Shown piece by piece: positions 53,965 to 62,295 of a stretch of DNA of 64,000 bases. This DNA comes from Saprospiraceae bacterium (GTDB lineage Bacteria; Bacteroidota; Bacteroidia; Chitinophagales; Saprospiraceae). The first letter of the stretch is position 1, and every line of letters begins with the position of its first letter. The position numbers and the translations under genes were made by a program. The stretch lies in contig JANQPA010000014.1 in the NCBI GenBank assembly GCA_028285545.1, forward strand, positions 1 to 64,000, written 5' to 3'. The notes under the pieces are model-generated. The model searched no databases, was not told the DNA's origin, and saw nothing but the letters and a program-made list of their open reading frames with translations.

Positions 53965-53977
53965 ATAACGAACACAT

Positions 53978-56368
53978 ATGCAATTAGAACCGAAAGATTT
54001 ATACGAAAAGCTGGAATTTGACAAGGTCCTCAAGTTAATTGAAGTAGAATGTCTGGGGATTCTTGGTAGAGAAGAAGTGCAAAAAATTGGCCCAATTACC
54101 CGTAAGGCGGTAATCGATCGGCTATTGAGGGAATCTGAAGAATTTAAGCGTACCATCGAAAATAATGATCGTTTTCCAATAACATCCTATGCTGATATTA
54201 GCCATGACCTTGAATTATTAAAGGTTCCAGACTTTGTTTTACCTGAAGAGGCTCTTGGTAGAATCAATATTGTTTTAAGGTTTATCCACGAAATCATCAA
54301 ATATTTTAATGATGACAGGCGTGAATTGTATCCCAGCCTTCACGACATCATTAGCGAATTGGTTTTTGACTCCAATCTGATTGATGAAATTGAAAGAGTT
54401 ATTGATGAGGAGGGGAATATCCGGGCAGATGCCTCACCACGGCTTCTGAAAATCAGGAAAAATATAGGGGCCAAACAAAAAGAACTAGACAAACATTTCC
54501 GATCAGTAATTAATGAATACAGAAACAAAGGCTGGTTAACCGATAATGTAGAAAGTTTTAGAAATGGCCGAAGAGTTCTTAGTGTGCCTGCTGAGCATAA
54601 GAGAAAGATACGAGGGATCATCCACGATGAATCGGCTACTGGAAAAACGGCCTTTATTGAACCTGAATCCATTATCGGAATTAATAATGACATTTTTGAT
54701 CTGGAGCAGGAAGAAAAAAGAGAGATTTACCGGATTTTGAAAGAACTCAGTGCAGCACTAAGGCCTTACGCCCCCAATATGGAAAATTATCAGAAAATAT
54801 TGGTGCGCTATGACGTTATCCAGGCCAAAACAAAGATTGCAGTTAGAATGTCTGCCAATAAACCGCGTCTAAGAGAAAAACCGATCTTTGGTTATCAGGA
54901 AGCTTATCATCCTCTTTTATTATTAAAAAATAATGAGAGCGGAAAGCTAACGGTCCCTTTTAATATGAGACTCCACAAGCCCAATCGATTGCTCATTCTC
55001 AGTGGACCCAATGCTGGTGGAAAGTCCATCAGTATGAAAGCAGTAGGTTTACTTCAGTTAATGCTTCAATCTGGAATGCTGGTACCAGTTCACGAAGAAA
55101 CGGAAATGGGGGTGTATCATAAAATATTTGCTGATATCGGCGATCAACAATCACTTGAAGACGATTTGAGTACTTACAGTTCCCGGTTGCAAAACATGAA
55201 AACTTTCCTGGATAATGCCGATAGACAGACCCTGATTTTAATTGATGAATTTGGTGCAGGAACAGACCCTAAGATTGGTGGATCCATTGCTGAGGCCATA
55301 TTGAGAGAATTTAATCATCGTAGAATATTTGGAGTGATTACCACTCACTTTTCGAATCTCAAAATCTTTGCTTATAAAACCAAGGGAATCGTCAACGGCT
55401 CGATGGCTTTTGATAAAGAAAATTTATCTCCAACTTTTCAATTGCGAATTGGGAAGCCTGGTAGTTCCTACGCTTTTGAAATTGCTGCAAAGAGTGGCCT
55501 GGGAAAAGAGGTTTTAGATTATGCTAAGCATCGTACAGGAGAAAATGAAAAAGCTGTTGATCAATTATTGGTTGATTTACAACAAGAGAAACAAGAAATA
55601 GAGGAAAAAATGGCCAAGATGCTCAGTAAGGAAGAGCAATTGGACAAACTAATTCGAAATTACGATCATCTGCATCGAGAGTTGGAGGTACGCCGAAAGA
55701 GAGTAAAATTAGAAGCTAAGGAGCAAGCTTTGCAGCAAGTAGCCCGAGAAAATAAAGAATTAGAAAATGTGATTAGGGAAATCAAGGAAAAACAAAACCT
55801 TGAAAAAGCCAAGAAAGTTGCGGCTCAAGTTAAAGAAGAACGAAAAAAGATTAATGAGGAGGTGGTTACCCTAAGAGATCAGGTTTATTATACTCCCACT
55901 GCCAAAGAACGAAAGCAAGGACCAATAAAAGTAGGAGATTTTGTGAAGTTAAGAACGGGCGGAGCAACAGGAGAAGTGGAATCCATTGAAAAAGGAAAGG
56001 CGGTGGTTCAAATGGGACTAATGAGAATAACCGCCAAGGTTAAAGATCTCCAACATGCCAATGCTCCTTTGAATGTCCAAAAAACGAAAAGTGTAAACAC
56101 GGATACGATTACTCAAAATTCTTCTTTCCAGTCGAAAATAGATATTAGGGGTATGAGAATGGAAGAGGCCTACAAAGTTTTAGAGGACTTTTTTGACCAG
56201 GCTTTAATGGTGGGAGCAAGTCAGTTGAGAGTTATTCATGGCAAGGGAAATGGCGTTTTGCGCAATGCTGTTCAAATGAAATTAAAGGAGTATAATTTAA
56301 AAGTACGGATGACTCATCCGGAACCAGAATTTGGGGGAGATGGAGTGTCAATTATAGATATAGAATAA
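53978..56368 (+). CDS. mutS2: Endonuclease/ribosome-rescue ATPase MutS2
   Basis: This 796-residue protein is related to MutS but lacks the mismatch-recognition domain. It has a lever/clamp region (~1-310), the ATPase domain with Walker A GPNAGGKS near residue 345 and DEFGAGTDPKIG as Walker B, a coiled coil (~510-640) and a C-terminal Smr nuclease domain (~720-796, DIRGMRMEEAYKVLEDF and RVIHGKGNGVLR). MutS2 suppresses recombination in some bacteria and splits collided ribosomes in others. The ATG at 53978 follows a perfect hairpin. A strong terminator overlaps its stop codon. Confidence 0.95.
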   Translation: MQLEPKDLYEKLEFDKVLKLIEVECLGILGREEVQKIGPITRKAVIDRLLRESEEFKRTIENNDRFPITSYADISHDLELLKVPDFVLPEEALGRINIVLRFIHEIIKYFNDDRRELYPSLHDIISELVFDSNLIDEIERVIDEEGNIRADASPRLLKIRKNIGAKQKELDKHFRSVINEYRNKGWLTDNVESFRNGRRVLSVPAEHKRKIRGIIHDESATGKTAFIEPESIIGINNDIFDLEQEEKREIYRILKELSAALRPYAPNMENYQKILVRYDVIQAKTKIAVRMSANKPRLREKPIFGYQEAYHPLLLLKNNESGKLTVPFNMRLHKPNRLLILSGPNAGGKSISMKAVGLLQLMLQSGMLVPVHEETEMGVYHKIFADIGDQQSLEDDLSTYSSRLQNMKTFLDNADRQTLILIDEFGAGTDPKIGGSIAEAILREFNHRRIFGVITTHFSNLKIFAYKTKGIVNGSMAFDKENLSPTFQLRIGKPGSSYAFEIAAKSGLGKEVLDYAKHRTGENEKAVDQLLVDLQQEKQEIEEKMAKMLSKEEQLDKLIRNYDHLHRELEVRRKRVKLEAKEQALQQVARENKELENVIREIKEKQNLEKAKKVAAQVKEERKKINEEVVTLRDQVYYTPTAKERKQGPIKVGDFVKLRTGGATGEVESIEKGKAVVQMGLMRITAKVKDLQHANAPLNVQKTKSVNTDTITQNSSFQSKIDIRGMRMEEAYKVLEDFFDQALMVGASQLRVIHGKGNGVLRNAVQMKLKEYNLKVRMTHPEPEFGGDGVSIIDIE

Positions 56369-56404
56369 AAAAATAGCGGCCGCCGCCGCTATTTTTTTAT
56401 TCTA
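56361..56404. terminator. Perfect 20-bp terminator between mutS2 and ndk
   Basis: The core AGCGGC / GCCGCT with a 4-nt loop sits in a perfect 20-bp stem with A7 and T7 runs on either side, so it works as an intrinsic terminator in both directions. The mutS2 stop codon lies in the left arm; the ndk stop codon is 8 bp beyond the right arm. Confidence 0.9.
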
Positions 56405-56411
56405 TTACATA

Positions 56412-56831
56412 TTAAAACATTTCTGTACTGGCAAAGTGGAAATTTCCTTCTCTCAAAGCATTTTCATCAGAATCAGCGCCATGAACTGCATTTTCTCCGA
56501 TACTGGTAGCATAAAGTGCCCGGATGGTTCCAGGAGCAGCTTCTGCTGGATTGGTAGCTCCAATTAGAGTTCTAAAATCTTCTACAGCATTATCTTTTTC
56601 CAGGATAGCTGCTACAATTGGTCCTGATGACATAAACTCAACCAATTCGCCATAAAATGGACGTTCTTTATGGACTTCATAAAATTCTCCAGCTTTTTCA
56701 GGACTTAATTTTGTCAATTTCATCGCAACTATCCGGAAGCCCGCCTCGTTAATCTTAGCAAGAATGGCTCCAATGTGGCCATTTCCAACAGCATCCGGCT
56801 TAATCATTGTAAAAGTGATGTTTCCAGCCAT
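56412..56831 (-). CDS. ndk: Nucleoside diphosphate kinase
   Basis: This 139-residue enzyme transfers the terminal phosphate of ATP to nucleoside diphosphates through a phosphohistidine. It has the N-terminal [16 protein letters not shown], the [21 protein letters not shown] segment, [23 protein letters not shown] with the catalytic histidine (H118), and ends near [13 protein letters not shown], typical of the family. The start is the ATG at 56831. The perfect 17-bp hairpin at 56897-56933 lies upstream. Confidence 0.97.
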   Translation of the reverse strand: MAGNITFTMIKPDAVGNGHIGAILAKINEAGFRIVAMKLTKLSPEKAGEFYEVHKERPFYGELVEFMSSGPIVAAILEKDNAVEDFRTLIGATNPAEAAPGTIRALYATSIGENAVHGADSDENALREGNFHFASTEMF

Positions 56832-56896
56832 TATTTGTTCGTTTTTGTGATTTTTAAATTTTAAAAGATAATTTTCAGATAAACTCTTGTTGAATA

Positions 56897-56933
56897 TTAA
56901 CTATGTGGTGCCCAGCGGGCACCACATAGTTAA
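56897..56933. promoter_or_regulatory. Perfect 17-bp hairpin between divergent ndk and nrnA-like genes
   Basis: TTAACTATGTGGTGCCC pairs perfectly with its complement across a 3-nt loop (AGC). It lies 66 bp upstream of ndk and 151 bp upstream of the nrnA-like gene, at a divergent junction where a terminator is not expected. It may be an operator, an RNA leader element or a cruciform. No protein binding site is proven. Confidence 0.6.
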
Positions 56934-57083
56934 ATTTTGAATTGAAGTAAATGTCAATTCATCCATATCTAAAAACTGCGCAAATCTAGTGAAACACATT
57001 TGTTAAAGCCAAACCTCTTAGAATATATTTTGGTTAAATTCATATTTTTTGCCAAATTCGCACTTCTGATAGGAAGAAAACGC

Positions 57084-58094
57084 ATGGAAAATATAAACGA
57101 ATTAAAAACATTACTCTCAACTCCAAAAGATATTGTCATCACAACTCATCGTAATCCCGATGGTGATGCTATTGGTTCTTCATTAGGCTTATATCATTTT
57201 CTTCAGAATTCAGGCCTTCACAATGTAAAAATTGTTTCTCCGTCAGAATATCCTGAGAATTTCGATTGGATGCCCGATGTGAAAAAAATTGTAATCTATG
57301 ATGATGAACCAGAAAGAGCCAAAAAGATTATCGAAGATTCTGCTATAATTTTTTGTCTCGATTTTAACTCTCTTGATCGAATTGATAAAGTAGGCGAAAT
57401 TATTCGGCCATTGCGCACACCCAAGGTGATGATCGACCACCATCTTTTCCCTGAATCATTTGCAGACTTTATTCTTTCTGAACCCAAAGCCAGTTCGACC
57501 TGTGAATTGATTTATGACTTTATTGAAAAACTAAATCAAAAGAACCATTTGGATGAAAAAATTGGAAATTGCTTATATACCGGGATAATTACAGATACAG
57601 GTTCATTTAAATATGGTACATCGGTAAAACTTTTTCGGATTGTTGCTGAACTTTTAGATGTAGGGGTGAGGGACTATATTCTGCAGGATCTTATTTTTAA
57701 TTCCATGCAGGAAAAACATTTGCGCCTGCTTGGTCATTGCCTAAGTCAACGATTAAAAATATTACCAGAATATAAAACTGGTATTATTACTCTTACCAAA
57801 GAGGACTATCAGACTTTTGAAATACAGAGGGGAGATACGGAGGGGATAGTTAATTTTATCCTTAAACTCAAGGATGTTAAAATGGCTGCTTTTATTATGG
57901 AACAACCTACCATCGTTAAAATTTCCCTGCGATCGAAGGGGAACTTTTCTGTACAGGAAATTGCGAAAAAGCATTTTAGAGGGGGTGGCCATAAAAACGC
58001 TGCTGGAGGGGCTTCCTTCCAAGGCCTTGAAGAAACCCTAGAAAGATTCGAAGGTCTATTGCCTCGCTACAAAAATGTGTTGAACGCAGTCTGA
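57084..58094 (+). CDS. nrnA: DHH-family phosphoesterase (NrnA-like oligoribonuclease/pAp phosphatase)
   Basis: This 336-residue enzyme degrades short RNAs (nanoRNA) and dephosphorylates pAp. It has THRNPDGDAIGSSLGLYHFL (residues ~21-40), DFNSLDR, VMIDHHLFPE (the DHH motif) and the DHHA1 domain motif RGGGHKNAAGGASF at the C-terminus. The start is taken as the ATG at 57084, which is preceded by GATAGGAAGAAAACGC, a rare purine-rich leader; the longer TTG start at 57000 would add 28 hydrophobic residues not in the family. The FKBP gene begins 19 bp after it. Confidence 0.9.
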   Translation: MENINELKTLLSTPKDIVITTHRNPDGDAIGSSLGLYHFLQNSGLHNVKIVSPSEYPENFDWMPDVKKIVIYDDEPERAKKIIEDSAIIFCLDFNSLDRIDKVGEIIRPLRTPKVMIDHHLFPESFADFILSEPKASSTCELIYDFIEKLNQKNHLDEKIGNCLYTGIITDTGSFKYGTSVKLFRIVAELLDVGVRDYILQDLIFNSMQEKHLRLLGHCLSQRLKILPEYKTGIITLTKEDYQTFEIQRGDTEGIVNFILKLKDVKMAAFIMEQPTIVKISLRSKGNFSVQEIAKKHFRGGGHKNAAGGASFQGLEETLERFEGLLPRYKNVLNAV

Positions 58095-58113
58095 AAATTT
58101 AATATTCAAGTCA

Positions 58114-59043
58114 ATGAGATTATTAAGCTTTTTTTGTTTTTTAATCGTTCTTTTGTGGGCTTGCCAGTCTGATAGCTTGGACAGAACCACAAAAAGTGGC
58201 TATCATTACCTGCTCCATAAAGAAGGGAGCGGACCCTCAGCCCAACCTGGTCAATACGTATACTACCATGTTCAAATGCGTTACCTGGGAAAAGTGCGAC
58301 AAAATTCCCGGACAGTTGGAAACCAGCCTTACTTCGTAATTCCCCTTGAAGAACAAAATAATGATACACCTGGTGCCCTGGTTCCAGTACAAGAAATACT
58401 AAAAGAACTATCTGTAGGAGACAGCGTTACTATTGATATTCCTGTTGATGAGATACCTGGGAATATTTCTGGTTTCCGATCTGGCGACACCGTTTTCTAT
58501 GACTTAGTTGTTACAGATATTAAAACCCAGGAAGAATATGAAGCTAAGAGGAGGGAGCTCATCCAGGAGCGTCGCTTAAAAATCCAAAACCTAAAAGCAA
58601 GAGCCCCAAAAATTGCATCTGATCTTATTGCATTAGGAGAACAATATAAAACCGGAGCTTTGGATGACCTATTGCAAACCACTTCTAATGGCTTAAAGTA
58701 TTTGATTATTGAAGAGGGAGTTGGAAGCAGAGCTGATACAGGATCTTATGTTACAGTTTATTATTGTGGGGCAACTCTTTCAGATGGAAATATTTTTGAT
58801 AATGCCTTTGCCAAAGCTTCACCTTACAGTTTTAATGTTGGGCAGGCCCGAGCCATTAAGGGATGGGAAATTGGCCTTCCTAAATTTAAGAATGGAGGAA
58901 AAGGATACTTATTTATCCCACCAGAATTGGGATATGGAGCTGAGGGTAAGGCACCCATTCCTCCCAATGCGGAGCTTATTTTTTACATTGAGTTGGATAA
59001 TGTGGTAAAACTGAATTTTAAACCAGAAAAAGAAGTTGATTGA
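58114..59043 (+). CDS. FKBP-type peptidyl-prolyl isomerase lipoprotein
   Basis: This 309-residue lipoprotein has a signal peptide ending LLWAC (lipobox, cysteine at ~17). Two FKBP-like domains follow: a degenerate first one (~35-135) and a second near residues ~190-300, with GSYVTVYYCGATLSDGNIFDNAF, INxxGWExGLPxF and KGYLFIPPELGYGAEGKAPIPPNAELIFYIEL, the hallmark FKBP end. A charged helix (~140-185) separates them. It helps protein folding outside the cytoplasm, at the outer membrane. It is distinct from the shorter GldI FKBP lipoprotein of gliding Bacteroidota. It follows nrnA-like by 19 bp and is ended by a hairpin. Confidence 0.9.
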   Translation: MRLLSFFCFLIVLLWACQSDSLDRTTKSGYHYLLHKEGSGPSAQPGQYVYYHVQMRYLGKVRQNSRTVGNQPYFVIPLEEQNNDTPGALVPVQEILKELSVGDSVTIDIPVDEIPGNISGFRSGDTVFYDLVVTDIKTQEEYEAKRRELIQERRLKIQNLKARAPKIASDLIALGEQYKTGALDDLLQTTSNGLKYLIIEEGVGSRADTGSYVTVYYCGATLSDGNIFDNAFAKASPYSFNVGQARAIKGWEIGLPKFKNGGKGYLFIPPELGYGAEGKAPIPPNAELIFYIELDNVVKLNFKPEKEVD

Positions 59044-59049
59044 TATAAA

Positions 59050-59089
59050 TTTAATAGATGATGGCTGCTTGCAGCCATCATCTATTAAA
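59050..59089 (+). terminator. Hairpin terminator between the FKBP gene and prfB
   Basis: A perfect 19-bp stem (core GATGATGGCTGC / GCAGCCATCATC) with a 2-nt loop is followed by a T-rich run, giving a strong terminator on the plus strand. It begins 6 bases after the FKBP gene's stop codon. Confidence 0.85.
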
Positions 59090-59123
59090 ATATTTTTTAT
59101 AACCATTTAAAGCTTTCAGGAAA

Positions 59124-60204
59124 ATGACATCAGATCAATTAAAAGATTTGAAAGAGCGCCTGTCCTTGTTAAGGAGGTATCTTTGACGTCGATAACCGAC
59201 TACAACAAATAGAAGAAAAACAACAACTTTCACTGGATCCTAACTTTTGGAACGACCCGAATCGAGCAGAAAGCGTGCTGAAATCGCTTAAAAGCCATAA
59301 AAAGTGGGTAGATCAATACAATCAGGTAGCTGGATCTATTGATGATGTTGAGGTGTTAGATGAATTTCAAAAAGAGGGAGAAGCATCTGAACAAGAAGTA
59401 GATGAAGCTTACAACAAATCCCTTGTAGCTATTGAAGATCTTGAGTTTCGATCCACTTTGAATAAGCCAGAAGATGAGCTGAGCTGCATCTTAGAAATCA
59501 ATGCAGGTGCCGGAGGTACCGAAAGCTGTGATTGGTCCGAAATGTTGTTGCGAATGTATACAATGTGGGCAGAAAAGCAGGGCTTTAAAATTAGTATGCT
59601 TAACAAACAAGATGGCGATGTGGCTGGAATTAAGTCCGCAGAAATTGAAATAAAGGGAGATTTTGCCTATGGACTTCTTAAAGGAGAAAATGGCGTCCAC
59701 AGATTGGTACGAATTAGCCCTTTTAATTCTCAGGGCAAAAGAATGACCTCCTTTTCTTCAGTATTTGTTCACCCAATGGTTGATGAACGGATTGAAATTG
59801 AAGTCAATCCTGCAGATATAGAATGGGATACTTTTCGATCTAGTGGTGCTGGTGGACAGCATGTTAACAAAACAGAATCTGCTGTCCGTTTAAGGCATTT
59901 ACCTTCAGGTATCGTTGTAGAATGCCAGGAGGAAAGGTCACAACATCTAAATAGAGAAAAAGCCATTACTATGCTTAAATCCAGACTTTATGAAAAAGAA
60001 TTGGAAAAGCAAAGAGCAGAAAGAGATAAAGTAGAAGCAGGTAAAATGAAAAATGAATGGGGCTCCCAGATTCGATCTTATGTATTGGATGATCGAAGAG
60101 TCAAGGATCATCGAACCAATTATCAAACAAGCAGAACAGATGCTGTCCTGGATGGTGAATTGGATGATTTTTTGAAAGCCTTTCTCATGCATAGTGATAA
60201 CTAA
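59124..60204 (+). CDS. prfB: Peptide chain release factor 2 with programmed +1 frameshift
   Basis: The gene starts at ATG 59124 and reads 20 codons to an in-frame TGA at 59184-59186. A +1 slip at CTT (59181-59183) continues in the next frame from GAC at 59185, giving a 359-residue RF2. The site AGGAGG TAT CTT TGA C has the same spacing as in E. coli. The resulting product has RF2 features: the SPF tripeptide (VRISPFNSQGKR) that reads UGA/UAA and GGQ (SSGAGGQHVNKTES) that triggers peptide release. Low RF2 would favour the shift, so it makes its own feedback. Annotation starting at 59275 would miss ~50 N-terminal residues. Confidence 0.96.
59172..59186 (+). promoter_or_regulatory. prfB programmed frameshift signal
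   Basis: AGGAGG (59172-59177) acts as an internal Shine-Dalgarno sequence, spaced three bases before CTT-TGA. The TGA is followed by C (TGAC), the weak termination context used by this autoregulatory frameshift. Confidence 0.95.
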
Positions 60205-60215
60205 TATTATATTTT

Positions 60216-60250
60216 ATTGGGACTTTTTGGCCATGCCAAAAAGTCCCAAT
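60216..60250 (+). terminator. Perfect 16-bp hairpin after prfB
   Basis: ATTGGGACTTTTTGGC pairs perfectly with its complement across a 3-nt loop. It begins 12 bases after the prfB stop codon. The T-run lies inside the stem rather than after it, so it is a likely but not certain terminator. Confidence 0.7.
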
Positions 60251-60272
60251 TTATCATCTTTAAACTTTTCCC

Positions 60273-61175
60273 TTGAAGGTTTTAACTTCTCGAATAAATA
60301 ATCATGCTATCCTGGTGCTAGTTAAAATAGCTGCCTCAGCGGTATTTCTGGGTAGAGCCTGGCAATTTATTATCTGGGATGCACCTTTTCGAGCCTTTTT
60401 TTGGGATGAATCACTGATGAAGGGGCTGGTGAAGTTTTTTGGCTTTTCCTGGTCCTATTATTTGGAAAATGTTGCTACAGATAAGATTATTGGTAATACC
60501 ATTATTGCTTGTGGAATTGTTCTGCTCTTTTGTGCCCTAGGGGTTTGGATTTTACCAAGGATAAAAAAAATGATCAAGCTCCTCATAATAGTTGGAGTAT
60601 TCATCCTTCTATTCCTTACTTTTTTATTGTGGAAAGAGCATTTTTTCCTTTTCGCCCAGCTCATTGAATATACACTTCAATGGTCTACTCCTTTATTTCT
60701 ATTATATTTTTTTGGGAAAAAAGAATTTTCAGACAGGAGTATTTTTTTATTAAAGTTAGCCATCGCACTGACTTTTGTTGGCCACGGCCTTTATGCTTTA
60801 GGGGTATACCCCATTCCAGGTAATTTTATGGTTTTTGTGGTGCGTATCCTGGGCGTTTCGAATGAAGGGGCCGTACAATTCCTATTTTGGGCAGGCGTTT
60901 TGGACATGATTGTTGGCATAGGCGTTTTCTTGCCTTGGAAATGGTCTAAATGGATCATCCTTTATGCGGTAGCCTGGGGCTTAGCTACAACTGCTGCCAG
61001 AATTTGGGCCCACTTTTTTTGGGAAGACATCGGTTTTGTTTTCTGGCGGTGGATGCCTGAGACTCTTTTTAGGTTTCCACATTTTATTGTGCCTACCTGC
61101 TTATGGATGATCTTATGGCTCAGGGCACCACTGAAAAAAGTCGAACCTGGCCTCCAGATCCACCCTCCAGCTTGA
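60273..61175 (+). CDS. Polytopic membrane protein of unknown function (DoxX-like)
   Basis: This 300-residue protein has about seven or eight transmembrane helices (e.g. VKIAASAVFLGRAWQFIIW, IIGNTIIACGIVLLFCALGVW, LLIIVGVFILLFLTFLLW, LAIALTFVGHGLYALG, FLFWAGVLDMIVGIGVFLP, LPTCLWMILWLRAP-type). The GRAWQ and HGLYALG motifs with their spacing resemble DoxX-like membrane proteins, but I cannot assign a function. The first possible start after a stop is the TTG at 60273; GTG at 60315 is an alternative and would remove 14 residues. Its 3' end overlaps the convergent lipoprotein gene by 56 bp. Confidence 0.72.
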   Translation: MKVLTSRINNHAILVLVKIAASAVFLGRAWQFIIWDAPFRAFFWDESLMKGLVKFFGFSWSYYLENVATDKIIGNTIIACGIVLLFCALGVWILPRIKKMIKLLIIVGVFILLFLTFLLWKEHFFLFAQLIEYTLQWSTPLFLLYFFGKKEFSDRSIFLLKLAIALTFVGHGLYALGVYPIPGNFMVFVVRILGVSNEGAVQFLFWAGVLDMIVGIGVFLPWKWSKWIILYAVAWGLATTAARIWAHFFWEDIGFVFWRWMPETLFRFPHFIVPTCLWMILWLRAPLKKVEPGLQIHPPA

Positions 61176-61410
61176 TGGGAGCTACTATTAAATAGGAGCC
61201 GGTAGCTGGAACCTGATCCAAATTAGCTACATTTTCCAGGTGAAATTTACCAGAACCATTGACGATTCCGTGTACAGGAAAGCATCTAATTTTAATTTTT
61301 CCCGAAAATAACTGTTCCAACAGATTTTCTTCCTGGTGAACATTTTTTGTGCAGCCAGAAAAAATGATCATGGATAAAATTGAAAAACAGATAAATGATA
61401 TAGGTTTCAT
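61120..61410 (-). CDS. Small lipoprotein, convergent overlap with the membrane-protein gene
   Basis: This 96-residue protein has a clean lipobox (SMIIFSGC, cysteine at residue 20). The mature ~76 residues (TKNVHQEENLLEQLFSGKIK... in parts) show no family I recognise, with a beta-rich end such as GSYLIVAPIKLEGGSGGQVRLF. Its stop lies inside the last codons of the membrane-protein gene on the other strand. The clear lipoprotein signal argues for a real gene despite the small size. The hydratase gene diverges from it after 26 bp. Confidence 0.65.
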   Translation of the reverse strand: MKPISFICFSILSMIIFSGCTKNVHQEENLLEQLFSGKIKIRCFPVHGIVNGSGKFHLENVANLDQVPATGSYLIVAPIKLEGGSGGQVRLFSVVP

Positions 61411-61436
61411 ATATTTAATGCTTGTAAAAACAAGTT

Positions 61437-62225
61437 ATGACTTCTGATCAAATCCACCAAGCCGCCCAAATTATTTGGGATCATATTTCCCAAGAAAAAT
61501 TAATGCATAGTTTGCCCATAGATTGTCGTCCTGAAAATAAGGAAGAAGGACATTCTATTCAGAAAGAACTGTTAAAGATCTCAGGGCAAAAACAGCTTGG
61601 ATATAAGATTGCAGCTACTAGTAAAGCAGGTCAGAGACATATTAATGTTCCTGGACCGCAATTTGGAAGGTTATTGAGTGAGCGGGTTTTTAAAGAAGGT
61701 CAGACCCTAAATATTAACCATAATCCTATGGGAGTGTTGGAAGCTGAGTTTGGATTTAGGATGAAAAAGAACATCTCGCCCAGAGGTTTTGAATATTCAT
61801 TGGAAGAGGTGTCCAATCTTTGCGAAAACCTTTATTTGATGATTGAAATTCCCGATTCAAGATATGTTGATTTTACTTCAGTGGGTGAATATCAATTGAT
61901 AGCAGATAATGCCTGTGCTTCCTGGTTGGTAGAGGGAAAAAAAGTAGATGTTGATTGGAAATCCATAGATTTATCTAAGCAAGAAGTAAAAGTTTTTAAA
62001 AATGGAAAATTGGCATCTGTGGGAATTGGGAAAAATGCTCTTGACGGCCCATTGAAAGCCCTTTTGTGGCTGGTAAATGATCTTTTGGATCAGGGAGAAA
62101 CACTTAAAAAAGAGGAGGTAGTTACTACTGGAACAGTACATGTTCCTGTCCCTATCTGGCCTGGAGATGAAATCCGCGCCGATTTTGGACTTTTAGGCGA
62201 TGTAAGGGTGAAATTTAGCGAATAG
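61437..62225 (+). CDS. 2-keto-4-pentenoate hydratase family enzyme
   Basis: This 262-residue cytoplasmic protein belongs to the fumarylacetoacetase-related hydratase/decarboxylase family, which includes MhpD and HpaH/4-oxalocrotonate decarboxylase. Motifs are GYKIAATSKAGQRHIN, the metal-binding EAEFGFRM (near residue 102), EIPDSRYVDF, IADNACASWLVEG, and the C-terminal VVTTGTVHVPVPIWPGDEIRADFGLLG. It adds water to, or decarboxylates, 2-oxo-pentenoic acids in meta-cleavage of aromatics. No other aromatic-degradation gene lies nearby, so its actual substrate is unclear. The start is the ATG at 61437. Confidence 0.87.
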   Translation: MTSDQIHQAAQIIWDHISQEKLMHSLPIDCRPENKEEGHSIQKELLKISGQKQLGYKIAATSKAGQRHINVPGPQFGRLLSERVFKEGQTLNINHNPMGVLEAEFGFRMKKNISPRGFEYSLEEVSNLCENLYLMIEIPDSRYVDFTSVGEYQLIADNACASWLVEGKKVDVDWKSIDLSKQEVKVFKNGKLASVGIGKNALDGPLKALLWLVNDLLDQGETLKKEEVVTTGTVHVPVPIWPGDEIRADFGLLGDVRVKFSE

Positions 62226-62239
62226 AAGAAGGCTGAAAT

Positions 62240-62274
62240 AAAAAACTCTCTGCAAGAAAACATCTCACAGAGAG
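62240..62274 (-). terminator. Intrinsic terminator after the Ig-repeat gene
   Basis: On the minus strand CTCTCTG pairs with CAGAGAG across a 15-nt loop and is followed by TTTTTTATTT. It lies just past the stop codon of the Ig-repeat gene and is a classic terminator. Confidence 0.75.
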
Positions 62275-62295
62275 CTATATCAATTCAAATAATAA

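Noticed and set aside
57000-57083. TTG start giving a 364-residue NrnA-like protein with a hydrophobic N-terminus
   Set aside because: The extra 28 residues are not in the family; the ATG at 57084 has a purine-rich leader and starts exactly where the DHH fold begins.
59275-60204. prfB starting at GTG 59275
   Set aside because: RF2 homology extends upstream across the CTT-TGA frameshift site to the ATG at 59124.
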